From NCBI GenBank assembly GCA_026996295.1, contig JALWLL010000084.1, positions 1 through 38,782 of the forward strand: a stretch of 38,782 nucleotides of DNA, given 5' to 3'. Shown piece by piece: positions 8,867 to 17,740 of the stretch (positions within the stretch are counted from its first letter, which is position 1; each line of letters begins with the position of its first letter). The position numbers and the translations under genes are program-made. This stretch comes from Sulfurimonas sp. (GTDB taxonomy: Bacteria; Campylobacterota; Campylobacteria; Campylobacterales; Sulfurimonadaceae). The notes under the pieces are model-generated. The model made no database searches, was not told where the DNA came from, and worked only from the letters and a program-made list of their open reading frames with translations.

Positions 8867-9874
8867 GTGAAATTTAGCGAGTATATGACACAGTGGCTCT
8901 ATGGAGATGAGGGATATTATGCAACCTACAAAAATATAGGTAAAAAGGGTGATTTTTACACGGCAGTGAGCACAAGTAAGTTTTTTGGAGGTACTATAGC
9001 CAAACATATTATCTCTTTGGTAGATGAAGGTTTTTTAGCAAAAAATGGTGTTGTTTGCGAGATAGGTGCGCATCATGGATATTTTCTAGCAGATGTGATT
9101 GAGTTTATCTATACTCTCAGACCAGAGCTTCTAGAGAGTTTAGAGTTTGTGATTATAGAGCGTTTTGATGATCTTGAGAAGTTTCAAAAAAACTATTTTC
9201 AGGAGTCTTTTGGTGATGTGATCAACCTTACTCATTACAAATCACTAAGTGAACTAAGGTGCACAAACGCTTTTTTTATTGCCAATGAAATTTTTGATGC
9301 ATTTCCATGTGAGCTTTACTACAAGGGAAAAACAGCACAAGTCGATAACCACAATGTGCTCTTTGAGAGTGAAGACAGCTGGGTTACATCAAAGGCACAA
9401 AAATACCATAAGGACAGAGGTGAGATAGCAGTAGGTTATGAGGCGTTTGCTTCTGAAATGGCTCAGAGCTGTGAAAAATTTGAATTTATCAGTTTTGACT
9501 ATGGTGAGATGCAGGCACGACCCGATTTTTCACTACGCGTATATACAAAACATAAAGTACTGCCGTTTTTTACTCCAAAAGATAGTGAAGAGTATATTGC
9601 AAGAGAGGAGCTGTTTGCACAATCAGATATAACCTATGATGTGACTTTTGAGCATGTTAAAGATGCCTTTGTGGAGGCTGGTGTGGAGTTTATGGAGTTT
9701 AAAGCACAAATGGTTGCACTTGTTGATATGGGTCTTTTAGAGCTTTTAGAGATACTCAAAGCAAATGTTGAAGAGAAACTTTACAAGCAAGAGCTTGAAA
9801 AGGCCAAAATGCTCATTATGCCAAACTTCTTAGGGGAACGTTTTAAAATGATACGTTTTAGAAAAGAGGGGTAA
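8867..9874 (+). CDS. SAM-dependent methyltransferase, MidA/NDUFAF7 (DUF185) family
   Basis: The N-terminal region (KFSEYMTQWLYG, YYATYKNIGKKGDFYTAVSTS) and the SAM-binding block CEIGAHHGYFLADV followed by ANEIFDAFPCE identify the MidA/NDUFAF7 family. The mitochondrial members methylate an arginine of a complex I subunit; the bacterial substrate is not established. I place the start at GTG 8867, just after the tolC stop, because family members start near the KFSEYM motif. An ATG at 8849 or 8840 in the same frame would add 6 or 9 residues overlapping tolC. From the GTG the protein has 335 aa. It converges on tonB with 5 nt between stops. Confidence 0.82.
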   Translation: MKFSEYMTQWLYGDEGYYATYKNIGKKGDFYTAVSTSKFFGGTIAKHIISLVDEGFLAKNGVVCEIGAHHGYFLADVIEFIYTLRPELLESLEFVIIERFDDLEKFQKNYFQESFGDVINLTHYKSLSELRCTNAFFIANEIFDAFPCELYYKGKTAQVDNHNVLFESEDSWVTSKAQKYHKDRGEIAVGYEAFASEMAQSCEKFEFISFDYGEMQARPDFSLRVYTKHKVLPFFTPKDSEEYIAREELFAQSDITYDVTFEHVKDAFVEAGVEFMEFKAQMVALVDMGLLELLEILKANVEEKLYKQELEKAKMLIMPNFLGERFKMIRFRKEG

Positions 9875-9879
9875 TAGAG

Positions 9880-10674
9880 TTATCTTAAAACATAGGATAT
9901 CTTTATTTTAAACTCCTTTGGGAAGTTAAAGAGAGTGGTATCCACCTCCATAGGAAAACATCTACTAATAGCTTGAATGGTAGATTTTTTAAAGATTCTT
10001 CTTCCTGAGAGAACTTTTATATCTTCTACTGTTCCATCGGACATAATAACAAATTGAACTTCAACATCACCCTCCATACATCTTCTTCTTGCCATATTCG
10101 GATATGATTTGTTATCGTTTATTCTTTGCATAAGATTAGTTAAAAAAAGATTTTTCTTTGCTTGAAGTATCTGTTCTTGTTGTGCTTTTGCAGTTGCACT
10201 TTCTTGAGTGACCTCGTGGGTTTCATCTTGTAGATCTTCACTCTCTTTTTCAACCTCAAAGAACTCCTCGGCTACCTCTTTTTGCAGCTTTTCTTGCACC
10301 TCCTCTTGTGCCACAGCCTTTGTTTGTTCTTTTTTTAGAGGTATTGTTTTTACTACTTCTTGTTGTACTACAGTTTTTGGTTTTTCTAAAGGCTTCAGTA
10401 GAGGCTTTGGCTTTTGCACTTGCTTGGGTTTAGGCTTTTCAATCGGTTTTGGTTTTGGTTTTGGTTTTGGTTTTGGTTCAACTTTTTTTTCTTGTTTTGG
10501 CTGTGTGACACTTGTCTGCAGAGGGGAGATCATTGCTATATTGATCTTATGCATTGTCTCACATCCGCATCTGGCATGGCAGCTTTGATTTTTATTTATA
10601 AAATAAAACACGGCGACTAATGCACTTGTGTATAAAATAAAAGCAATGATAAAAGAGGATAAGTATCTATTCAT
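9880..10674 (-). CDS. tonB: TonB energy-transducer protein
   Basis: The 264-aa protein has an N-terminal membrane anchor (about residues 5-27) and a long Pro-Lys-rich periplasmic spacer. The spacer includes a KPKPKP run encoded by a GGTTTT hexanucleotide repeat, followed by an acidic Glu-rich stretch. The C-terminal TonB domain (about 180-264) shows YPNMARRRCMEGDVEVQFVI and DGTVEDIKVLSG. TonB carries ExbB/ExbD-derived energy to outer-membrane receptors. No exbB, exbD or receptor gene is visible. Instead it overlaps the 3' end of the RND pump by 8 nt, so the two are coexpressed. Whether it serves the pump's outer-membrane partner or unrelated receptors is unknown. Confidence 0.88.
   Translation of the reverse strand: MNRYLSSFIIAFILYTSALVAVFYFINKNQSCHARCGCETMHKINIAMISPLQTSVTQPKQEKKVEPKPKPKPKPKPIEKPKPKQVQKPKPLLKPLEKPKTVVQQEVVKTIPLKKEQTKAVAQEEVQEKLQKEVAEEFFEVEKESEDLQDETHEVTQESATAKAQQEQILQAKKNLFLTNLMQRINDNKSYPNMARRRCMEGDVEVQFVIMSDGTVEDIKVLSGRRIFKKSTIQAISRCFPMEVDTTLFNFPKEFKIKISYVLR
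10445..10478. repeat. Hexanucleotide (GGTTTT) repeat, 5.7 copies, inside tonB
   Basis: Five perfect GGTTTT units plus GGTT lie in the part of tonB that encodes the Lys-Pro spacer. A gain or loss of units would change spacer length without shifting the frame. Confidence 0.85.
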
Positions 10675-13600
10675 TTTTGTGCCTGTGAAAGAAATTATAC
10701 ATTGTTGGAAGATAAAAAAGGTTTAAAACAGTTCCCCATAAAAGACCGAACCCTATTGTTATAGCAAGAGGTTGAAACACAACTGCCTGTGCTGTTGCAA
10801 AGAACATAAGAGATGATAGACCGATGATAGTTGTTACAGAGGTAAGAACAATAGGTCGCAATCTTCGAGAAGCCAAAAGAAATATATCCTCTTTCGTTTT
10901 TGCATTTTTGAGTGTAGACATCATGATGATGCCATCATTAACAATAACACCTGCAAGACCAAGTGCTCCGATGAGTGATGGCAGAGAGATATTTAGACCC
11001 ATAATATAATGCCCGCCATAGATACCCAAGATGGAAAAAGGGATAACCGATATCACTATAAATGTTTCTCTAAAAGAATTAAAAAGATAGAGTATAGAGA
11101 TAAATATAAGTATGACAGCCAAGAAAGATGCAAGAAGCATCTCTGTTTGCATAGTTCTTTTTTGCTCTCTTTCCCCTTTGAATTTAAGTCTTATATCTTT
11201 TGTTTTTTGTAGTTTTTCAAGGAGGGGTGCGATCTTTTCAAGCACTTCTGTAGCCGTAATAACAGAAGGATCTACATTGGCAAAAACATAAAAATTTGTC
11301 TCCCCGTCATCTTTGACAAGTCTCTCTAGTGATTCCACTTTAACAAATTCACAAATATCTTTAAGTTTGACAAGAAGACCATTTTTTAAAGGGATTTCTA
11401 GATTTTCAAACTTTTGCATATCGTCTTTATAATTGAGTGATTTCACCTTAACATCAAAAAGCTCTTTACCGTCAGAAATAACACCGATTTTTCTACTCAA
11501 GTAAAGATTGGAGATATATTGACCCAGATACTTCTGAGTAATACCTAGCTCTTTTGCATAATCATTAAGTTTGAGTTTTATCTCATCAGCACCTACCTTA
11601 ACATTATCACCAAAATATTTTATTCCGTTTATAGAAGCAAAGGTGGATTCGATCTCACGTATTGCCTTGAGTGCTTTTTGGTAGTTATCACTGATGACAC
11701 CTATGCGAATATCTGCTTTTGAGTGCCCCATATTATTTTCAACAACCATCAGATTTGTAAGTTTAAAGTTTTTTGCATACTCTTTTTCTTTGAGCCATTT
11801 TCTTAGATCTGCAGAGATATCCTGAGAAGATTTATCGCGGATGCGACCTTTTGGATCATAGTAAAGACTTAGATAGGGAGTTATGTATTTATCAACAAAG
11901 TTGATAGGACGCATCTTTTGAAGCTCTATAGATATATAACCGACATAAGGGTACATCTCAGTAGTACCTGTTGCACTTCTTCTATATCCTGCAGTGGAGC
12001 TGACATACTTGACAAAAAATCTTTCACTCTCTAAGAGAAGATCTTTTTCCAAAGTTTGCACTATTTTAAGTGACTCTTCGAGTGTTGTAGTAGGTTGAGC
12101 TTTAAATGTGATGTTGATGGAACTCGCATCAAAAGGCTGAAACATTTGAAACTTGGATGTTGTAAAGCCATAGTATATAAGCAGTGGTACAAGAATAACA
12201 AAAACACTTAAAAAAGTTTTTTGGTACTTTACAAGTTTTTTGAGAGCTTTCAAATAGAGTAAATTGATCTTTTCCCATGACAAGGTTTTTGATTTTGATG
12301 AGAGAATATGTGAAGCATGTATGGGTAAAAAGATAAATGACTCCAGTAGTGAAGCGATAACAAGCGCAGAAAAAGCAATAGGGATAAGTTGTATGATCTC
12401 TCCTGTTCTTCCACTGAGCATAAGGAGTGGAATAAAAGAAAAAAGTGTGGTTAATGAGGCTATGGTGACCGGTTTTGCCATCTCTTTTGTTCCAAGCAGA
12501 GCAGCATCTCTTGCGGAGTAGCCTTTTTCTATATACTGTTGTATATTTTCACTCACAACAATAGCATCATCAACAATGATACCGATGGCGATTAAAACGC
12601 CAATAAGTGAAGTGACATTGATGCTGTAGCCTGTAAAATAAAAGTATATAGCTCCCATAACAAAAGATGTCGGGATGCCAAGGGCAATAACAAAAGCTAT
12701 ACGAATATTTATGAGAGCCGATGTCAGAAGTGTGATTAGAAGGACTCCCAAAAGGATGTTAGAGATAACAATATTGAGTCTATCCTTGATCACCGTTGAT
12801 TTATCCATTCGTATAGTTAAATTGATATCATCTATTTTTGTTTCATCTACAAGTTTTTTCACATCCTTAGCGATCGTTATAGCGTTGCCCTGAGGATTTT
12901 GTGAAATAGCAAGCGTTATGGAATTTTGAGCATTTATACTTGCTAGAGTGGAAGAATCTTCATATTTCTTTTTGATATGGGCAATATCTTTGAGTGTAAT
13001 TTGCTGATCGTTTATATTTATGACTGTGTTGGCAAGATCACTTGAGAGATGGTTGTCGTTTTGCATAGAGAGAAAATAGCGTTCTTTAGGATTGTCAAGT
13101 TTTCCAAGAGGGAAAATATAAGAGACTTCTGAGATCATGCGTAGTGTTTCATCTAAGGAGAGACCATAGGCATTTACTTTTTTTTCATCAATAAGAATCT
13201 CATAAAAAAGATCAGAATCCCCAAAAATCGTTACATCTGATATATCTTTGATAGACATAATTTTGCTTTTAAGCTTTTTTGAGACTCTTTTGAGCTCATC
13301 TCTGGAAACTTTTGACGAGAGGATCGAGAGATGTAAAAGACTTCGTGAATGTGCAACACTTCTGATGGTTGGTTCATCCATATCGCTTGGAAGATTGCTT
13401 CTGATGAGTGAGATCGCATCTTCAACACTCATGATCATATCTTTTTTGTCCACACCATCATCAAGTTCAAGGATGATACTAAATCTTCCCGGTGAAATGA
13501 TAGAAGTAACAGCTTTTACTCCTACGATATTGTTCACTTTATCTTCTATCTCCACAACGGCCATCTGATTAAGGGTATCAACAGATGCCCCTGCATATGA

Positions 13601-13753
13601 GCCTCTGATAGTTATTGAATCCGGTTCTATGTTTGGAGATATCTCCTTTGGTATTTGCATATAGGAGTATATGCCTAGGGCAAAAATGAGAAAAAAAAGT
13701 GTATAGTTTATTTTGTAGTTATCGATAAAAAATTTTAGTATCTTTTCAAACAT
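10667..13753 (-). CDS. RND-family efflux pump permease (AcrB/MdtB-like)
   Basis: The 1028-aa length and architecture match the resistance-nodulation-division family. An N-terminal TM segment is followed by a large periplasmic loop, a TM cluster (about 325-540), a second periplasmic loop and a final TM cluster (from about 855). Family motifs include AYSGASVDT-like GSYAGASVDTLNQ, the porter-domain repeats, and the adjacent aspartates D395/D396 in GIIVDDAIVVSENIQ, which form the proton relay. The pump should therefore be a proton-driven exporter. The substrate is unknown. No adaptor or outer-membrane gene lies on this strand; candidates are on the opposing operon at 3990 and 7648. The start has GGGAA about 8 nt upstream. 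It is cotranscribed with tonB. Confidence 0.92.
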   Translation of the reverse strand: MFEKILKFFIDNYKINYTLFFLIFALGIYSYMQIPKEISPNIEPDSITIRGSYAGASVDTLNQMAVVEIEDKVNNIVGVKAVTSIISPGRFSIILELDDGVDKKDMIMSVEDAISLIRSNLPSDMDEPTIRSVAHSRSLLHLSILSSKVSRDELKRVSKKLKSKIMSIKDISDVTIFGDSDLFYEILIDEKKVNAYGLSLDETLRMISEVSYIFPLGKLDNPKERYFLSMQNDNHLSSDLANTVININDQQITLKDIAHIKKKYEDSSTLASINAQNSITLAISQNPQGNAITIAKDVKKLVDETKIDDINLTIRMDKSTVIKDRLNIVISNILLGVLLITLLTSALINIRIAFVIALGIPTSFVMGAIYFYFTGYSINVTSLIGVLIAIGIIVDDAIVVSENIQQYIEKGYSARDAALLGTKEMAKPVTIASLTTLFSFIPLLMLSGRTGEIIQLIPIAFSALVIASLLESFIFLPIHASHILSSKSKTLSWEKINLLYLKALKKLVKYQKTFLSVFVILVPLLIYYGFTTSKFQMFQPFDASSINITFKAQPTTTLEESLKIVQTLEKDLLLESERFFVKYVSSTAGYRRSATGTTEMYPYVGYISIELQKMRPINFVDKYITPYLSLYYDPKGRIRDKSSQDISADLRKWLKEKEYAKNFKLTNLMVVENNMGHSKADIRIGVISDNYQKALKAIREIESTFASINGIKYFGDNVKVGADEIKLKLNDYAKELGITQKYLGQYISNLYLSRKIGVISDGKELFDVKVKSLNYKDDMQKFENLEIPLKNGLLVKLKDICEFVKVESLERLVKDDGETNFYVFANVDPSVITATEVLEKIAPLLEKLQKTKDIRLKFKGEREQKRTMQTEMLLASFLAVILIFISILYLFNSFRETFIVISVIPFSILGIYGGHYIMGLNISLPSLIGALGLAGVIVNDGIIMMSTLKNAKTKEDIFLLASRRLRPIVLTSVTTIIGLSSLMFFATAQAVVFQPLAITIGFGLLWGTVLNLFYLPTMYNFFHRHKNE

Positions 13754-13841
13754 ATATTATTCCCAATTTTAAATATTTATACAAGATTTATGTGTTACAA
13801 GAAAAATTTTATGCAAAGTATCTACCACTTACTAAGCTTTT

Positions 13842-14042
13842 CTAGGTTGTATCAAGATGTGGTGAAACTTTTTTTATTTTTATTAAATTATCCGAGTGTT
13901 CTGAGAAGTGAGAATTCTCCATTGTACTTACGGTATTATATAAAAAAGCCACAATGATGGATAGAAATATAATAAAACTAATAAGAACAAGATCTATATT
14001 TGTTAGTTCAGAGATATCTAACAGCTGCCCGTTATATAACAA
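13842..14042 (-). CDS. Small single-span membrane protein (66 aa, TTG start)
   Basis: I recognise no family. The 66-aa frame has an N-terminal polar segment, one clear transmembrane helix (about residues 19-39, LVLISFIIFLSIIVAFLYNT) and a charged, His/Lys-containing tail. The TTG start would be doubtful alone, but a strong AAAGGAG lies exactly seven nt upstream, which is why I call it real. It occupies the 440-nt gap between pilT and the RND pump, on the same strand as both. It may be monocistronic or a leader gene of the pump operon. Confidence 0.5.
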   Translation of the reverse strand: MLYNGQLLDISELTNIDLVLISFIIFLSIIVAFLYNTVSTMENSHFSEHSDNLIKIKKVSPHLDTT

Positions 14043-14163
14043 TTATTATCTCCTTTGATAAATATTAATTCTAATTCTATAGTATTTTTGTTAAAGAAGA
14101 GTTAATTTTATAGATAGCTTATAAATACATAACCATTGTTTTATGCAGTGAAAAACATAGAAA

Positions 14164-14185
14164 CAAGTACTATGAGAAGTACTTG
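14164..14185 (-). terminator. Terminator of the gatC-arsC-pilT operon
   Basis: An 8-bp perfect stem (CAAGTACT / AGTACTTG) with a 6-nt loop lies just after the pilT stop. Read on the minus strand it is followed by TTTCTATGTTTTT, giving a rho-independent terminator pattern. Confidence 0.65.
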
Positions 14186-14193
14186 CAAAAGTT

Positions 14194-15306
14194 TTAAAGA
14201 GCTTCTAAAACTTTACGAAGCTCATCAGGTCTGTTGGAGCCTTTAATGGCATTATCTTTAGTAATTGTTTTTTTCTGCAATAGATCAAGAAGCTCTTGTG
14301 TTTGTGTTGTCATATGTGTTTCTTTTTGGTTTAGCTGCATTTGAGAGTAAATTTGGTGTACTTTATCTTCTCTAATAAGGTTTGAAATAGCAGGGTTTGT
14401 TATGAGAACCTCTTGTGTTGCAACCTTTCCCCCTCCAACTCTCGGCAGAAGTGATTGTGAAATAACGGCAATGAGCGAAGATGCAAGTTGTGCTCTGATC
14501 TGTGCTTGTTCCTCTCCGTCAAACACATCGATGATACGGTTAATAGTTCCGGGTGCAGAGTTGGTGTGAAGTGTACCAAAAACAAGGTGACCGGTTTCAG
14601 CTGCTGTTAAAGCAGCCCCAATGGTTTCGGCATCTCTCATCTCTCCGATAAGTATGATATCGGGATCTTGACGAAGTGCATACTTCAGAGCTGTGGCAAA
14701 TGATTCGGTATTGCTTCCGACATCTCTTTGAGAAAAAAGAGATTTGATATTTTTATGAACAAATTCCACCGGATCTTCAACGGTGATTATGTGTCTTCTT
14801 TCAGTAAGATTGATCTCATGAAGCATGGAAGCAAGTGTTGTTGATTTACCACTCCCTGTTGGTCCGGTAACCAAAATAAGACCTTTTTCTTTTTTAATCA
14901 GCTCTTTAAAAATAGGTTTGTTTCCAAACTCATCAAGTGTTGGAACATCGATGGGGATCATACGAAAGGCACAGGCGATACCACCGATAGTACGGTAATA
15001 GTTTGCTCTAAAACGTCCAATACCCTGAAGTTCAAAAGAGAAGTCAAGCTCGTTTTTATCTTCAAATACTTTCTTTTGCTTGTCTTCAATAAGAGAATAA
15101 GCCATCTCTTCGATATCTTTAGCCCCTAATACAGCGAGGTTTAAAGGTCTCAGTTCCTTATCTATCCTGATTTGTGGTTCACTTCCGACAACAAGGTGCA
15201 GATCTGATGAACCATAGGCTAAAACACTTTTAAGAAGTTTCTTGATATCGATACTTTTTCTCTCTTCGTTCGCATTTGTTTGTGTTGTTGTTTGTTCTTC
15301 ACTCAT
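14194..15306 (-). CDS. pilT: PilT-type retraction ATPase
   Basis: The 370-aa length and all hallmarks of the PilT/PilU branch of secretion ATPases are present: Walker A GPTGSGKST (148-156), Asp box ITVEDPVEF (174-182), Walker B region IILIGEMRD (217-225), His box GTLHTN (244-249) and the PilT signature AISNLIRE (306-313; AIRNLIRE in the family). PilT powers type IV pilus retraction in a cytoplasmic hexamer. No other pilus gene is in the window, so it sits apart from its machine. It is translationally coupled to the arsC/spx-like gene by an ATGA overlap and ends at a hairpin terminator. Confidence 0.92.
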   Translation of the reverse strand: MSEEQTTTQTNANEERKSIDIKKLLKSVLAYGSSDLHLVVGSEPQIRIDKELRPLNLAVLGAKDIEEMAYSLIEDKQKKVFEDKNELDFSFELQGIGRFRANYYRTIGGIACAFRMIPIDVPTLDEFGNKPIFKELIKKEKGLILVTGPTGSGKSTTLASMLHEINLTERRHIITVEDPVEFVHKNIKSLFSQRDVGSNTESFATALKYALRQDPDIILIGEMRDAETIGAALTAAETGHLVFGTLHTNSAPGTINRIIDVFDGEEQAQIRAQLASSLIAVISQSLLPRVGGGKVATQEVLITNPAISNLIREDKVHQIYSQMQLNQKETHMTTQTQELLDLLQKKTITKDNAIKGSNRPDELRKVLEAL

Positions 15307-15644
15307 AATAAAACCTTTGTGTAATTATCTTCATTATACCCGATGAGCAGCTCTGGGTCACACTCTATAACAGGTCTTTTAATAAGCATATTCTCTTTAT
15401 ATAACCACTCCGCTTTTTGTTCATCTGTGAGCTTCAGCTCTTTGAGCTTGAGGGTTCTGTATGTTGTACTTCTAGAGTTAAAGAGCGTTTTTATATCTGT
15501 CTTTTTGAGCCATGAGGAGATCTGCTCGCGTGAGAGCTCTTGAGTTTTAAAATCATGAAACTCATACTCAAGCGCATGTTTTTTTAAAAAAGAGAGTGCT
15601 TTTTTGACACTGTCGCAGTTTTTTATGCCATAAACCCGGATCAT
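15303..15644 (-). CDS. ArsC/Spx/YffB-family thioredoxin-fold protein
   Basis: The 113-aa protein opens with VYGIKNCDSVKKALSFL, the single-cysteine signature (C10) of the ArsC/Spx/YffB family, and has KRPVIE in the second half. Arsenate reductase activity would use C10 with glutathione or glutaredoxin, but many relatives (YffB) have no proven arsenate activity, and no ars genes are near. I therefore call family only. It sits 3 nt downstream of gatC and overlaps pilT by 4 nt. Confidence 0.82.
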   Translation of the reverse strand: MIRVYGIKNCDSVKKALSFLKKHALEYEFHDFKTQELSREQISSWLKKTDIKTLFNSRSTTYRTLKLKELKLTDEQKAEWLYKENMLIKRPVIECDPELLIGYNEDNYTKVLL

Positions 15645-15647
15645 TGT

Positions 15648-15938
15648 TTACTCTATGATTTTTGGAACTATAAAAAAGTGGTCTGCACTCTTTGGTGCAT
15701 GTTTGAGTATATCATCGTTGATAGATGTGTCACAAGAAGGTGTATCTTCTCTTAGTGGAGTTGCTGCATCACTCATGGCAAAGTTATCATCTACACCATC
15801 TGTGTCCAAGCTGCTTAAGTTGTCAACAAAACTTACGATTTCAGAGAGTTGGTTGATAATCTCCTCCCTTTTATCATCAGCTACTTTTAAAAAAGACAGC
15901 TTCTCAAGTCTGCTTAAGAGTGCATCATCTACTTGCAT
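15648..15938 (-). CDS. gatC: Asp/Glu-tRNA amidotransferase subunit C
   Basis: The 96-aa protein has the GatC pattern: a helical N-terminal half (LSRLEKLSFLKVADDKREEI, INQLSEIVSFVDNLSSLDTD) and the tail motif TPLREDTPS followed by APKSADHFFIVPKIIE. GatC stabilises GatA in the GatCAB complex, which converts Glu-tRNA(Gln) and Asp-tRNA(Asn) to the amidated forms. gatA and gatB are not in the window. The start is supported by AGGA and a -10-like TACAAT upstream. It is the first gene of the operon with the arsC-like gene and pilT. Confidence 0.92.
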   Translation of the reverse strand: MQVDDALLSRLEKLSFLKVADDKREEIINQLSEIVSFVDNLSSLDTDGVDDNFAMSDAATPLREDTPSCDTSINDDILKHAPKSADHFFIVPKIIE

Positions 15939-15966
15939 ATAAAATCCTAATAGTTTAATTTTTTAG

Positions 15967-15972
15967 ATTGTA
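15967..15972 (-). promoter_or_regulatory. Candidate -10 box (TACAAT) of gatC operon
   Basis: On the minus strand TACAAT is preceded by a T-rich run, as in Campylobacterota promoters, and lies about 28 nt before the gatC ATG. Motif match only. Confidence 0.4.
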
Positions 15973-16080
15973 ACAAAAAAAACTTATAGATTTGATGAAA
16001 CTTTAACAAACTATGCGATATTATTTTGAACTTTTTGAAAACTGTGAAATGTTTTATAAATTTGTAATTAAGGAAATTTT

Positions 16081-16677
16081 TTGAGCTTAAAAAATGATAT
16101 CAATATGGTAAAAGACGAGTTGAACTCTGAAGAGAAGTTTTTTGAAAAAGCGGTGATGACGGAAAAGTTCGTCAAAAAGTATAAAAAGCTGATGATAGGT
16201 TCTGTTGTGGCCGTTGTAGTTCTTGTGGGTGCAAATATTGCGTATGATATTACAAAGCAAAATCAGATCGTACAGGCCAATGAACTTTTATCACAGCTGA
16301 GCAAGGATCCTAAAAATACCAAAGCACTCGCCGAGCTACAGGTAACAAGCCCAAATCTTTATGATGTATGGATGCTTTCACAGGCTGTTGCAGATGAAAA
16401 TGTTGAGGCTTTAAAAAATTTGACACATTCTAAAGCTATGATCGTTGGGGATATCGCAACATATGAACTGGCTCAAGACACCAATGATGCACAAGCTTTA
16501 AGCTCATATGCTTCTAAGCAGGAGGCGATCTACAGAGATCTTGCACAGGTTCAAAGTGCTCTTATCTTGATGAAAGAGGGTAAAACCACTCAAGCGCATC
16601 AAAAACTCGCTTTGATATCACAAGAGTCCCCTATGATTAAAATTGCTCAAGCACTACGTCATTATGGAGTAAAGTAA
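16081..16677 (+). CDS. YfgM-like membrane-anchored periplasmic helper protein
   Basis: The 198-aa protein has a charged cytoplasmic N-terminus (about 1-36), one transmembrane helix (about 37-57, MIGSVVAVVVLVGANIAYDI) and an Ala/Leu-rich, TPR-like helical periplasmic tail. This matches the layout of E. coli YfgM, an ancillary SecYEG/PpiD-associated chaperone. The next gene is a BamB-like lipoprotein, the same order as yfgM-bamB in E. coli, which supports the assignment. The start is TTG with AAGGA about 7 nt upstream. Sequence identity to YfgM is low, so the functional call is tentative. Confidence 0.65.
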   Translation: MSLKNDINMVKDELNSEEKFFEKAVMTEKFVKKYKKLMIGSVVAVVVLVGANIAYDITKQNQIVQANELLSQLSKDPKNTKALAELQVTSPNLYDVWMLSQAVADENVEALKNLTHSKAMIVGDIATYELAQDTNDAQALSSYASKQEAIYRDLAQVQSALILMKEGKTTQAHQKLALISQESPMIKIAQALRHYGVK

Positions 16678-16681
16678 CGTT

Positions 16682-17740
16682 TTGAATAAATTTTTCCTAT
16701 TTTTTGTACTTCTTGTGGCTCTGTTTTTTAGTGCATGTAGCACAAAAGAGGTTTTTGAGCCTAAAAATATACAGGGATTTTGGCAGGAACCTGAACGTAA
16801 ACAAAGTGACATATTTCCTAAGATCGATAAAGATGCGTGTGGCTTTGTCAAGTATCCAAAACATAAGCAAAAAATAATAGATGTAACATCTCAACTTGCA
16901 CTTTTAGAAAACTCAAAAGTACTGACGTCAAAAGGTGTGTTAGATGTTGAGGTTAAAGAACCTTACAGGCTTTTGGGTGAGAGTGACGGCTGGATACTCA
17001 GTGCTACGATCGATGGCAATGTCACACTTGATTCTATTGAGAACAATGCCACAAAAAAAAGATTTTCTTTACATAAAACTGTAGCAAGTGCCAGTGTAAA
17101 AGATGATGTGCTTGCCGTTTTGTTTGCAGATAATGAGATGGCACTGTATTCTCTTACAACAAAAGAGCTGTTGTATAAGCTTCAAGGAAATGCACCTATC
17201 GTAGTGGATTCTAGAATAGTAAGTCCCTATTTTATGAACGATCTTGTTTTGTTTTTAACACTTGATGGCAAAATAGTGATCGTGAACTATGAGTTGAAGA
17301 AGAAACTAAGAACGATTATCATCTCTTCAGAAGAGTACTTTAACAATGTTATCTATTTTAATGTAATTGATGGCAGGCTTATCGCAGCGACTGCCCACAA
17401 AATACTCTCTTTGGCTTCTAAAGAGATCCGTTCAAATTTTGAAATAAGAACGATCGCTTATGATAATAAAGATATATTTATAACAACAAAGCAGGGTGAA
17501 GTTATTTCTCTGACGCCATCTTTGGAAGTTACTGCAAAGGTAAAATTTCCTTTTGCTCATTTTTTAGGAATGATTGTACATAAAAATAAAATATATCTTT
17601 TGGAAAAAGAGGGGTATATAATTGAACTCAGTAAAGACCTTTTAACTTACTCCATATATGAAGTTGATTTTGATGATGGTTATATTTTTGTGCAAGATGA
17701 TAAGTTTTATGTTGACAACAAGATCATACCCATAGAGTAA
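16682..17740 (+). CDS. BamB-like outer-membrane lipoprotein
   Basis: The 352-aa protein begins with a lipoprotein signal peptide ending in the lipobox FFSAC (lipidated Cys near residue 19), without an Asp after it. The body is a succession of short strand repeats (about every 40 residues: VLTSKGVLDV, WILSATIDGN, DVLAVLFADN, DLVLFLTLDGK, DIFITTKQGE, NKIYLLEKEG), consistent with a PQQ-type beta-propeller such as BamB of the outer-membrane assembly machine. It follows the YfgM-like gene by 4 nt and overlaps the Xer gene by one base (TAATG). The start is TTG with only a distant GGAG. The BamB role is inferred from fold and gene order. Confidence 0.65.
   Translation: MNKFFLFFVLLVALFFSACSTKEVFEPKNIQGFWQEPERKQSDIFPKIDKDACGFVKYPKHKQKIIDVTSQLALLENSKVLTSKGVLDVEVKEPYRLLGESDGWILSATIDGNVTLDSIENNATKKRFSLHKTVASASVKDDVLAVLFADNEMALYSLTTKELLYKLQGNAPIVVDSRIVSPYFMNDLVLFLTLDGKIVIVNYELKKKLRTIIISSEEYFNNVIYFNVIDGRLIAATAHKILSLASKEIRSNFEIRTIAYDNKDIFITTKQGEVISLTPSLEVTAKVKFPFAHFLGMIVHKNKIYLLEKEGYIIELSKDLLTYSIYEVDFDDGYIFVQDDKFYVDNKIIPIE

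Noticed and set aside
10208-10620. Phe/Gly- and Phe/Trp-rich open frames on the plus strand
   Set aside because: They are antisense shadows of the Lys-Pro repeat of tonB; the repeated composition comes from the GGTTTT run.
15655-15942. 95-codon plus-strand frame covering the whole gatC gene
   Set aside because: Ser/Leu-rich mirror of gatC on the opposite strand with no family signature; gatC is unmistakable.
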